Below, piece after piece: positions 23,216-35,400 of a stretch of DNA of 64,000 nucleotides (its first letter is position 1; the number at the start of each line of letters is the position of its first letter). The notes under the pieces were generated by a model. The model was not told where the DNA came from. It was given only the letters and a program-made list of their open reading frames with translations, and made no database searches. This DNA comes from Larimichthys crocea. Lineage: Eukaryota; Chordata; Actinopteri; Sciaenidae. The position numbers and the translations under genes are program-made. The stretch is taken from NCBI RefSeq assembly GCF_000972845.2, contig NC_040032.1, forward strand, positions 19,648,636 through 19,712,635, written 5' to 3'.

Positions 23216-26200
23216 AGAATGTTATATGTGATAAAATAATAAAACCTTTCCTTTCTCAAGCAGGACTTTTTCAATCTACATCATGTGGAGAGGTAGAGTA
23301 GGAAGGCAGCATCCATGGTCATCAGCAGGGAGAACAGTCTTCTCCAAGCAAGGCCTTTGGTAGTTTGCCAGGTTTTTAATCATAACCTATAGAATTCCAC
23401 CACATCAGTCAAGATCTGATGTGTTCACACAGAAAGTGAATCCAGATTCAGCTCTGATCTGGATTTTTTTTACTTGGAAGGAGAGCTCAGAATTTATTTT
23501 CTTAACTTTTGACATCAAAAGTGACGTTTTAGTAGCAACACACCATAAGATTTGTTGTTTTGTATTTTTGGCTACATTTTATTATTAAATCTAAATTTAG
23601 TTAATAAAAACTTAATTAATAATGACTATGATAAAACTAAGTCCCAAGCAACATCCTTCCATCAGTAAATACACTAAATATGAATATACTAAATATAATA
23701 CATCATGCAGTGTTGTATGACATCAAATCCAATCTAGTCAAGTCAATAAAAAAAAAGAAGAGACAAAAGTCTCAATTAGTCAAAGGAAGTTTTCAGTGTC
23801 ATCATACATTACAATAGATCAAAGATGCTCAACCCCATAAATAGAGTAATTGCCAATTCATTGAATTTCTACAGTAACGTCCATACAGTTGAAACGGACA
23901 TATTTTTAAGGATGTACAATAGAGCAGGCTCATTCAGTGTCAACAAACACTGTAAGGGATATACAAAGTGAATATAGACATACTAATCAAGGCTTTGCAG
24001 AACAAGGCAGACCATTAATACCTAAGTATGCCTCTCATCTTTTTAAGGATAAGCTATGATCTCCATCTCTACATGGCATTGAAAACATTTGATCCCACAG
24101 GCTATGTCATATTTGATCTTTTATCTCATTACAATGGGCCTCTTCTTCTCTTATGCTCTCATCTTTTGTTATCCCTTGGTAGTTTTACCTATATAAGCAA
24201 GATCACATGGGCAACATATCATGTATATGAAATGAGTGGACATGTATATACATTACATTGATAATATCTTCCGCATAACTGTGGAACTTTTAAATAATAA
24301 AATCACTCCTTGTGCCTCAGGGATGTAGAACTTCTGGTTACAGTGAACTAATACTAATCAAAAATCCTGTTGTGCCTGGATGAATGTCAGTACAATTATT
24401 ATGCAACTGCAAATATCACACATTATTGATAACCGATCAGCTGGCTTCCTGCTTGTTATATTGAAGCCACACCGAGTAAATTGCTGTGCTGCAAACATTT
24501 CTTCCATCTCTTTACAGTGTGATCTTTATTACTTGTCACACGAACATAGTACTTGTGTCTATGGCAAGACCTTTTTTTTTATTGATTCTCTGAACTGGAC
24601 TTGCTCCAAGAGCAGAATTCCCTTGTGTCAGAGGTTCCTCAAGCCTACCTGATCTACCCTGGTTTAAAATGAGCTAGCTGTGTGATACCATAAAGCCTGG
24701 GTTAAGGCCAAACTCAACTGGCTTAACTTATTTAAGTACACGTGCAAATAATGATAAAACCATGCCATAATAAGGGAAAACCACTTATGTAGATCATGCT
24801 GAGGCACTAATAGTATTTTTACTGAGGTGCTAAGAAATTGTCAGGGTAAAGACTGGCCTGTGGCACTATTTAGCACCAACATGTCTCAACTACTCAAGGA
24901 CCTTGTGGAGAAATGGGTCGTCAGTAATTCTGAGATGGACTAGATACAGTCTCACCTTGTGAAATTGTTTCAGAGTATCCAGAGCCTCTGGCAGCACAGC
25001 TAAGATGCGGCATTGGCCTACTGCTCCCTGAACACTTATACATTAGTGCTGAGCACCATTCCCTCTCTTAAACAAACATCTGTCTGTGTCTTGATAGCTT
25101 ACAGGCAGTTTCTCATGTCTCTGGTGAAACCAAACGCCAAAGAAACTTACGGCACACCGCTGTACAGTTTCGCCTCCTGAAATGTCATTGCAGCCGTTTG
25201 AACTGTCTTGACGTGATCTGTTTTTCCTGCTCATATTCCAGAGATGACCAAATGTTGCTTCCATCATTTTAGATTAATATCAGCATTTTAACTGAGTTTA
25301 AAGGTTGACACTTCAATGCAGATACACTTTGACAAACACTTAGAAAGCAATATTTTTTAGACAAGCCCCATTTGTCAGCGGACAAGCATATCCCTCAGAA
25401 GTGTTTTTAAAAGCATATGTTTCCTCCAGCACAGCATTTCATTTCCAGCAAGGTGTTTCTGTTTCCCTCAGCTATAATACACTGGACTGCACTCAACTGC
25501 AGTCTCATTTCTAAGTGTTATAATACATCATACACCTGGTCTGATTTGTTTCTGTTATGTACCTTGGTTAGATCTGATATAATCAACCTAATCAATGCAG
25601 CCAGTCTCACTGGTTGTATTTGCAACAAGCTGATGGGTCTCAGACAGAGGCAGAGCTACAATGGAATGCTACTGTATCGGAGAAAATGACTTCAGACAAT
25701 CATTGCATAATTATGAATCTGGAGCGCTGCTTGGAACCTAATAAACTATATAAAATGTCTGAATCTGCCAAATGCAGCAAATAAATATCTTTAAATAACT
25801 TTGTGATCAATGCTTGTACAACTTCTATTATTATTACTGTTACCACTGAGCAAAAAACAAAACACAACCCTCATATACATTTTTTACATTCAAAGATAAC
25901 ATCCCCAAAATTCAGTTAAATTGTTGTTGTCTTACTTTCTTACTGACCAGCTGTGTTGCTGACAGAACTGGTGAAGCACTTTGAAGATGCAGCACAGATG
26001 TAACATCTGTGGAGACATGTAGGTTTCAGACAGAGTGGAAGTATGCTTCACAACAAGTGCTTGTCAAATCTCATCCAACAACAGCATCTGATACCCACCT
26101 TTCAGATGGTGAAATCAGTAGGAAAGCTTTGCTTGAACGTTTTTGTACATTTTTGAAACATGCTATCCAGCACTCTACTTTTCTAAAACACTTGCGTGCC

Positions 26201-26607
26201 TGGTGGACATCAGCTCACTTACTGAACTTGCACCTGATCTCCTCTGGCAGCTGCAGAAGACGACATCAGGGGTTGAAAGGCCACAATTAACACGAGGTGT
26301 GAAAAATTTGAGGTAAAAGTTGTCAGACTATGTTGGTGAATATCTCATCCATACCGACCCATTGCAACACTGAATACTGTTACCTAAAAACATTACTTGA
26401 GTCACTGCCATACAAAGTATTCCCTCTGTAAATGGATGGTGAAGCGTTTTCAAGTTATTCATTGTTACAAAGCACAATTATTTCCTCTTGATAGTCTTTT
26501 CTCCACAGCGAAAACTACCTACAGCACATGATAATAGTTTCTTCCATATCTCCTCAAGCAGTAGCCACGCTCCCCTCTGAGTGGAACGTCCAGTGTGTAC
26601 AGTGGAA

Positions 26608-26640
26608 AGTGTGTGTATGTGTGTGTGCGTGTGTGTGTGC
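26608..26640. repeat. (TG)n microsatellite upstream of the 33-base exon
   Basis: GTGTGTATGTGTGTGTGCGTGT-type repeat, about 230 bases upstream of the small stalk exon. It could act as a UG-rich splicing element in the pre-mRNA, which is inference. Confidence 0.85.
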
Positions 26641-26747
26641 AAGCTTATGTTTATCTCTGCACTGCCTTTGGTTCATTTTGATTTCCCTTAAGCCTTATGT
26701 CTTTTGTCATGTTCTGGTCTTCTGAATGCTTGCTTATGGGTGTCATT

Positions 26748-26869
26748 TGTTTTCTCCCCCTGCCCCGCTCCCTCCCTGCCTCCTTCCCCATTTCTCCTTT
26801 ATTTGCATGCTGTTCCTCCTGTTCCACACCTCCCTCCTCAACTGCCATGTCCTCTCCTTGTGTGCTCAG
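26748..26869 (+). promoter_or_regulatory. Extended polypyrimidine tract and TGCATG before the 33-base exon
   Basis: About 120 bases dominated by C and T (CTCCCCCTGCCCCGCTCCCT, CTCCTTCCCC, CTCCTGTTCC, CCTCCCTCCTC) run up to the acceptor TGCTCAG. This is far longer than a usual tract and is typical of exons controlled by PTB-family repressors. TGCATG at 26804-26809, about 60 bases upstream of the exon, is an RBFOX site in a position usually linked with skipping. A second pyrimidine-rich stretch follows the donor. Confidence 0.5.
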
Positions 26870-26902
26870 ACACTACGCCCAGCACTGAACCTGCAGCTCA
26901 TG
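26870..26902 (+). CDS. cadm1: cadm1 exon: 33-base alternative stalk cassette
   Basis: Eleven codons in phase 1 read (D)TTPSTEPAAH, against DTTATTEPAVH in the mammalian CADM1 cassette that is spliced in or out just before the membrane segment. The acceptor CTCAG ends at 26869 and the donor GTTGGT begins at 26903, immediately after the first base of the next codon. The residues are Thr/Ser/Pro-rich, so the cassette extends the O-glycosylated stalk and may affect shedding or synaptic spacing (family knowledge, not shown here). The exon is too short to find from composition. Its support is the sequence match, phase and splice sites together. Confidence 0.9.
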
Positions 26903-29900
26903 GTTGGTATCTTTACTTTCCTCTTTATGTCTCTTTTTTTTTAACATGTATCCTGTCTCTGCAGCATGCCTACTTTTTACTGTTGCACAGTAGACATTAT
27001 TGTGCCAGGCTGTCATTGACTGATTGAACCTACCGTCTTTTGAGGCCACAGAACACCTGCAGAGGAACAGTCAGGCTACATTATATTTTTACTGCATTAA
27101 TTGTGGAAATATGTTGAGATTACTTACTGTCACTGCATAGAGCCAGACATACCGTAAACATCCCAAACATTTAGTTTCTTCACTTTGCTGGACCTACACT
27201 AGTGCAATGGTTGCACCAAGTAACCAATTACAGTTCCCTGAAGGTGCCACAGATGAATAAAACCCACTTTAAAGCCAGGACTGATTATATCACCAGCATG
27301 AGATGATTTTATGTGGAGGCAAAAATAGACCTAATTTGCTCGTTCTCAATAATCTGAATGAAGATGATATACATCATTTTCTCATTTTGCCTAATTTGCA
27401 TCCCTTTTTTCGTTATTTTGTGGCCCCAGTATCATAATTTGTGTGAACAAATTCATAAGCATACAGTCACAAACTTTCTATGGACTCAAACTGTTCGATC
27501 GGTTGCTATAATAGTCGAATTATGGACCTGTGTAGCAAAAAATAGCCATAGTTCCCTATTAACCTCATGGTTTATGGTAATTACTGTTAAATAGATTTAC
27601 CACAAACAAGTGACACTGACCCCTGAGGGTCTGGGGCCCAAGGGTAGAAAGGTAATCCAGCCTTGCTTGCCATAAATTATTCTATTGCCTTGATTCTTTT
27701 TGTTTCTTTTCACTGGATGGTCAGATTAGATCAAAATAAAAGATAGGGCCAGATGGACTTGATTCATGTTGATGTGCGTGTCAGGTGTAAACAATTCGGG
27801 TGTCTTCAAGAAAGCACACCAGAGACTACCATCTTGTCTTTTTCAATGATAAATTATGGGGATTCACAATTGCCGTAGGGAGCAATTTAGTGGTTAGACT
27901 GGTAGAGGCATTCAAAATGGGAAAATAATTATCTTCACATGCAGTTTGAGTTATTTTTACATAATGTAGCATGAGTCAGCGGGTAGTGTTTGAAGATTTT
28001 ACAATTAAATCTGCAATTTAAACTTGAGTGCATTAGTTTGGGATCCATTTAATTTTACCAGCCAAAATATTAATAATATTAATAACATTCTTTGTTTTTG
28101 TTTTTATCAATATATACTCCGAAGCAAATGTAATCATGATTTGAAAAAGAAATCTGCAGAAATTTGTATTATATTGCTATTTTACTGTGTATGAAGTATT
28201 TTATTATGAAATGTTTTCTTCAGATACATCACAAGGTACATTTTAAGAATTGAATTGACTCGCCATGCTATTTCACCTTTGCATGGCTTATGCAAGTTTT
28301 ATCAGTGTTAAATATGCTGGGACTGCAGGTTGGAAGCTGAAGAGCACTACTGTACAGTATGTGAATATGTAAGTCAGCCTCCATGGAAAATGTCAATGAC
28401 AGATCCTCCTCTGAAAGTGCTTTCTGCCATACTTATTGTGGTTGTGGGTGTGCAGACAGCATCTTGGTTGGGTTCCCCATCACTGTTAATTCCAAATAAT
28501 TATAAATTATATGTTATTAATTGTTTTGATTTGCTTTACATATAAAGTTGGCCGATTTTGATTGAATAATAATGTTACTCTGGAACTGCTTAAAAGTTGA
28601 TATTATCTTAATATGTTTACAACTTGTTTTCCGTTGTTACAAAATGACCCAAAAAACAGTTATTGCAGGACTAAGTAAATAATTGAGTGCTGCTAAAGTG
28701 GTTTTAACCACCTGTCACTTTTTACATTTTGTTTAGATCTTCTGTTTTCAGTCAATTAAAAAGGAACAGGTATCATTTGTTTCAATTGAAGTGGAATATT
28801 TCATATTAAGTTACAGTATTTCCCTCTCATAAAATATTTGTAAAAGGCAAAAGAACCTAGGCTAAAACCAGATGAATGAATTTCTACAGAGGTTTGATGG
28901 AGATGGGATTTCATTAATATCTATACAATATTGGTTGAATGAGCATTAGTGGAGCGTTCGGGTGTTTTATCGAATATTTAAATAGAATTAACACTCATTT
29001 ATTCCACTAGGCTTATGCTGATGTGAAATCAGGTTTCCAGTGGAAAAATTTGGCAGTTTATCAATAGATAATTTTAACGCCTGAACTGCCTGTTTTGTTT
29101 TTCTTAATGCAACAACCAGCCACACAACAGTGCCTTCAAACATTCTTTAATCCAGATATAACCTTAAATACAAGCCCGCAACATATTGATCACATTTTCT
29201 ACATCAAAGTAATCCTGCTCATTTTCCTTGAAGGTTAAACCTGTTTTGTTCTGGAAATAGCACCGTGCCTTTTCTCCTCCTGAAGATAAAGTCTTAAATC
29301 CAGCTGCTTTATAGAGGTTATCGACAATGATCTTACTGTAAGAATGAGAATGGGATTTTAAAAAAACACCATTTACTTTAAATGTAAATAAGGTCAGCAT
29401 TTCAAAATGAATTTAGTTCAAATGCAGGTGCTAGTGTTCATCGCCTTAATATCACGTGTTCATTCTAACACCCCAGAGGTGCAAACCAATTTTGAACCAA
29501 TCTCTTCTTCTCTCTTTGCAAAATGAACCATATGACACGTTAAACTGTCTACTTGCTTTCCCCCTATAGCTTAAAGCATGTTCATACCACTGTTGAAAAA
29601 CACAAGCTTGGTCCCATCTAATCTTTTTGTGAAAGAGGAAAAACCTTTTTAAAATGTCCAAGATTCGGTTGAAGGTTGAAGTTGTTTCACTTTAAAATAT
29701 GGACGTTTTTATTGAACTGCAATAATAGTAACTCACCGAAGACAATCCACAAATATGTTAGTTTTTTGTGTGTTGTCTAAAGTCATATCCATGAAAATAC
29801 AGAGCAATTTGCAAATATGCACTAAACACATATTTTAATTGTACACAAAAATGGCATAGGTCCACAACAAATACTGCACATGTAAAGTGATATTTATGCA

Positions 29901-32900
29901 TTTGTAGATGCCATTGTACATACTGTACTTGTGAAAAAGTGGCAAAAATTGTTTATTGTGGGTTCAGTAGTTGTAAAACAAGCCTAAGTGTCACAGACAT
30001 CAATCAAGCACAGTCTGTACACATACCCACACATACCCATGCAGTCCTGAGGAGAGGTCTGATCGGCTGGTGGACATGTGGGTGTCCAGCCTGAATACAA
30101 TACAGATGATAGTTCAGTAAATAGTGAATCACTTTGTAATGACTTGGTTTTCAAGTTTAGATTCAGCAAGTATTGACAGTAATGATTCAGTAACTGGCAA
30201 TAGGATGATAACAACATCAATAACATACAGTATGTCCCCAGAGGTGCAGAAGCACAGTAATCCGGCAAGATATGAAAATAATGAATTACAGTAAATAAAC
30301 TGTGCAATACTTGTAAAGCACATATTTTATTAATATACATTAATAATAACATACGTTTGTACAGAACAAGTTCAATGGTTGCACTAAAAATAGTCAACGT
30401 CTCTCTGTGTGTGTATAGGTAAAAATGCAGCATTTTTCCATGATATATAGTATTATACTATGTTTACATTCAAACAAGAAACCACACTGCTGGGAGAAAG
30501 GCAGGGACATCAGTAAATGCATGTACATGCCCTACAGAAAGTTTGAGTATTCATGAAAATATTACTTATTTTGAAATTCCAACCTTGTCTGGGGCCCCCT
30601 GGTAAGCGCTTGTTCCCTTCTAGGGGGCTTTTATTTTGAAAATCTTATTTGTTCAGTCAAACTTTAGCTCTGTAAAAAATTTTTTTGCTGCAACACAATT
30701 CAACATAATTTGGCCTTGCTCTGTGCTGGCCAGTCAAATATGTGCAAGCACAAGCTCCTGTTAGTTTAATTTGAACAGTGTAATAATACTGTTCAACCAT
30801 ATTCTGATTAAATGATTGTTCGTAAATTACTTTCCAAGGTTGTACAATCATACTCTCTATCAATTATTCAAACCGGTCTTCCTGGGTTATATTTCATTAT
30901 CTCACCTGTTCCAGACACATCATGGCCCTAAAAATCAACACAAGGTAATGTTTTCAGTCTGAATATCCAGGAACCCACCCAGGGAGTTTCTACACTCAAT
31001 AACTCATAAATAAACTTAAGATTACTAAAAAGTAAACTTTATTTGTGAATTATTTATAGCTAAATCAATTCAGAAAGCTAAGTGCATATAATTTAGTGTT
31101 ATGATTAAATTGATGTCTAATTTTCCATGCCCCCAGTGTGTGACATCAAGTCAGAGCCTGATAGAAAAGCATCTGCACTGACCGCCAGGCTCCCCATATC
31201 CTCTCTAGTGTTGTTGCCATGGTGATGCCCCGCTTGTCGTGACTAAAAGGGAGAGGAAGCTGAGACACTATTGAGCTCGAAGGCTCTTCCAGAGATTGTC
31301 CATTTCCCACCAAAATAGGCCAGGTACAGGGGAAGAGGCGTGGAGGGCAGGAGGGAACAAATTAAACATGCGCCAGAGAAAAGAAGAGGCTCTGAGATGA
31401 GCTGCCAGTAGACCAGAGAAGTGGGCGTTGAAATGTTTTGTTCTTATAAATTAAGCTTTAGCGCTGATGCTGAAATGAGAGAGACCCAGAAACTGGAGAT
31501 AAAAAATAACTCATAATGACTGATTTTACTCTACACGCAGATAACACCACTGCTCTTCTAGCTTTTGGAAGCTCTTGACTCGAAAGTCATTTTCACTTCT
31601 GTGACCCACAGAGTTAAAGGCGCTCATTCTAAATCCAAACTATAGAAAAAGAGTTGCATAAATGCTCACAGAGTAAAATAGCAGAGTCAACTAAAGCTAT
31701 ACCAACTCATAAAATAAAGGAGGGAACAACCAAGTTGATCTGTGGCTGGAAATAAGATTGATGAGAGCAGTGTGACTGAACCAAAACAGTTTTGCGGGCC
31801 GTAAACTCTGAACATCTCCACCAGAATTATGTTCCTGACATTGTGGGGAATGCTTTAAAATCACATTTAGACTATTGTGGAGATAAAAATTTATAGGTGT
31901 AAAGTAGTTGCACACTTGTAGCACAATTCTTTAATTCTTTAAATAATTTACCAGTGTTTCAACATAACTGTCTTCTTCAGGGTATGGAGTATATCTCTAT
32001 CATCATAATAGGTTTCCAGACTTCTTTTGGTGGCTACATATTGAAAGATTATTCCCTATTGAACAGACTTAATATTCCGGTTATGGCCCTGATTTCTATC
32101 ATGAACTGGAAAGATATGATCATGGATCCCAATCAGAATGTGTTCCAGTATCATACTGTAAAGTCTACACTGTTTATCTCTGTTAAAGTGCACCATTTTG
32201 GCAGTAGCATAGTACAGTATGCCATTCTTGCACCAACAGAGATGAATCACTGTAACTTTGGAACAAAACAAGATAAAATTTCCAGAGGAGCCAGTAAAAA
32301 TGGCTCAACACGACTTATTACTCTTTAGGTGTTTTTGAGCAGGAGTGACTGCGCCACCATGCACTGCCTTTCTCAGTTTTGTCCAGCTGCATTTTGGGAC
32401 AGATTGTGCCCATCAACGCCACACTCAATAATCAGGCCTTTGCTTGGTGGAGGAGCTCATCTTGCTGTAATGTTACCTGCATGTGGTAAATCAACTCGCT
32501 GCAAGTAGTTTGTTACTAAAAATGGACGAGAGTAGTCGACAGTTCAGATGCACCTTTTTGGTGTTGTATGTTCAACTAGCATTTGCTCTTCTCATCTCAG
32601 TTCCTCTCGTCACTCTTAATGAAAGGGCATGTTGGTGGAAGATGTCAGTTGCTTTAGCTGATGGCTAGCTGCACTGACTAATTTCCCATCCGGAGAGGTG
32701 AGCGCATCTGGAAAGGACACACCTGCCAACACGGCTGTCAGCAAGCGTGTGAAAGTACTGGGATAATTGAGCCGCGTTCAGAGATCTAATAGTAGACAGG
32801 AATACAGCAGTATAATGGCCACTTTGCTCACAGCGAGATTGTGGCAGGTGAAGCACAGGACTTTTCCCTTTCATCCAAGGACTAAGCTGTCACATATGGA

Positions 32901-35059
32901 TGTCATTAAAGAGACAAGGCATTCACTAAATGACAAGGCCACAATGTGCCAAATCACCAGGTATTGATGAGCAACAAAGTAGCAGTTTTTTCTTTAGACT
33001 CTTGATTACTGCTGTATGAGACAGCCAACATAGAAAACATGTTTATTTTTAGAAGGTTCTGTGTGTGTGATGTATGCACTCCATATCTGTAATGTGTATA
33101 TTCATGTCTAGTTACTATGCTATACTATGCTGAATATGGATAGGATTTGGAAAGCCACATATTTTTAAAAAATTGGCCAAATTCCAAATTCTATCCTTTT
33201 GAAATTGGGTCCTTGTAGACCTCAGAGACAGCAGTGCACAGGTGATTTTGGGTCGTCTGACTATCAAAGGGACAGATGGCATCACCAACATCACTGACTA
33301 CGTGACATATTGGTGGGTTAAAGGGACACAGTGGCAGGTTTTTGATAGCAGCAGCAGTATTTTGATAATTGTGTGCACACAAAAGAATTGGTTTGATTAT
33401 CATGAGATGGTTTTGGCCTTGGTTGAACCTTGTATACTTCAACTAAGTGAACACAGCATTTAAAAACACCCCTGTAACTCAGTCACATTTGGAAATGTTG
33501 TTGTGTTGTTGTTTAAATTTATTTAAAATTACAACTGACATGTACTCAACCATGTACGTTACTGAGAAACATGACTGATTTATGGCATTTCCAATGAATT
33601 CATTCTGAATGCAACAATACATGACTTGCCATCCTAAGACATTAGAGACTATGCCATAAGCGTGTAAATAAAGAGTAAAAACAGAGCAAGTACAGATAAG
33701 AGTTACATCTTGCAGCATTTGCACATCAACTGTATTTACTGCGTCCCCAATGCTCAACAAATGTGGAATATCTGAAAGAAGTGATGTGTTTCTGAAAGAT
33801 AAGGAGGACAGGGATGTCAAACAGAGTGGTACTCCTGGGTCACTGCAGGAATATTATAAGAGTTTCCAACTTTTTTCTGTATTCAGTGCTTCATGATTTT
33901 AATCAAGTGGAAACCAGTTTCACCCTTTTAGAAAAATAAAATATTGTTTGTAGCTCAGAAGTGCTCCAATTTAGTTCTGTTGTGGAATTTGCCACAGTGG
34001 GATTCCTTTATTCAAGATGTGTGTGTGTGTGAAGCTAGATGTGTATGCATTTTGAGGCTGATACTCACTGGCTGGAACCTGCATTTGTGGCCCGCTTCAA
34101 ATGAGGCACATATGCTGCATTAATTAGTTTCAGACTCACAGCTGAGTATGACAGGGTGTCCCCCCTCCAAAACCTCTTTCTCCTCTCATAACTCACCTCC
34201 TGCTGAAAGTTAAGTGAACCTCTAAGGTTCCGTCTGGCTTTCACATGATGAAATAGACAGGAAAGTTATGAAATAGACTGGAAAGTATAATCATTTGTGA
34301 TTTTTCTCCTCACCTGTGACATAAATCTGATGTTTATTAGTCCAAAGAGAAAAAGCTGCCTGGAGTTAAGATTTTTAAACAGGTCAACAGGTGTCAAATA
34401 TATTTGCTGAACTGTGTTTTGTTGTAGAGTCATACTTTTGGCCATCATGCTATCCTTTAGAAACTCATTTAGAAAAATTGGTAATAGCACTGTGTATTTC
34501 TTTATCATTTTTAATGTACTTTCTTTTATCAAAACTGTTTGCATTAGCCACCAGATGCACACAGACCAGTAAAAATGTATAAAATTATAAATAACACATT
34601 AATTTAAACTGTCAATCATTCTCATCTGCCTCCCAGCTCTGCTACCTGCTGAACACCTGCTCCGTCAGAGCAGTCTCTCGCCAACTGTTGTCACATTATT
34701 GCTCACAAACCCTTTTTAAACCTCTGGCTAACAATTTAGCACATTACCTACAGTAATTATACATAAAATAACGATGAAAACATCTGAGCTATTACTGACA
34801 GTAATCTCCCCAGTTCTGCTAGATACACTAACAGAAATGAAGTTGTACAACTGTTGATTTTGTGTTTTAGGCCTGCTCAGAGCAGCATGTGTCCATGTGG
34901 AACTAAGATCAACACATATGATTAACATACAATCTATATTTAGATATAGGCTATATCTGGATGAGGTAAAAATCTATGTAATGCATGTGTAAAAGCAGCT
35001 TAGGTGTATGTAGTTTGTCTACAGTCTACAGCCATATTAGTGGCTCTATAAATGCTACT

Positions 35060-35400
35060 GTCACAATGACAATGCTGACTTGCTGCTGTTTAGCAGGTGT
35101 AATGCTTATCATGTTTACCATCTTAGTGTGGCATGTTGGCATGTTAGCATGCTTACATTTGCTAATCAGCACGAAAGAAAAAGTACAGCTGAGGCTGCTG
35201 AGAATGTCATTTGTCTTGCATATTTTTGGTAGTATTGGACCAATTAAATCTTTGATCTGATGATGGCACTAAAGAAAAAGTTAAGGGATCATCCAGTGGG
35301 GATCTTGAATCTCTATATCAAATTTGTTAGGAATCCATCTAATAGTTGTTAAGATATTTCAATTTGGATCAATCTGGACAGTCCATTAGTATCTAACCAA
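35060..35400 (+). repeat. Dispersed teleost repeat, copy A
   Basis: It contains GCATGTTGGCATGTTAGCATG, a TTTTTGGTAGTATTGGACCA block, GGGATCATCCAGTGGGGATC and AATCCATCTAATAGTTGTTA followed by AGATATTTCA. This succession is a common fish repeat (..GGATCATCCTCTGGGGACCATGAATG.., ..CCATCCAATAGTTGTTGAGATATTTCA..). A second copy of its 3' part lies at 57.90-57.98 kb in the same orientation. Limits are approximate. Confidence 0.7.

Larger units (their letters stand above)
18648..26869 (+). other. cadm1: cadm1 intron between the two stalk cassettes
   Basis: An 8.2 kb intron. Apart from a TG repeat at its start, a TAC microsatellite at 23.16-23.22 kb, and a TG repeat and pyrimidine tract at its end, I recognise no mobile element or gene. 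Around 19.54-19.74 kb the base composition is more complex than its surroundings, as in a possible conserved non-coding element. The remainder is unremarkable AT-rich sequence. Confidence 0.88.

Noticed and set aside
26704..27027. Overlapping Pro/Leu-rich frames around the 33-base exon
   Set aside because: They translate the polypyrimidine tract. Three frames are open at once because C/T-rich DNA lacks stops.
29984..30433. 149-codon minus-strand frame
   Set aside because: Hydrophobic, low-complexity composition from AT-rich DNA, no recognisable domain, splice context or start signal.
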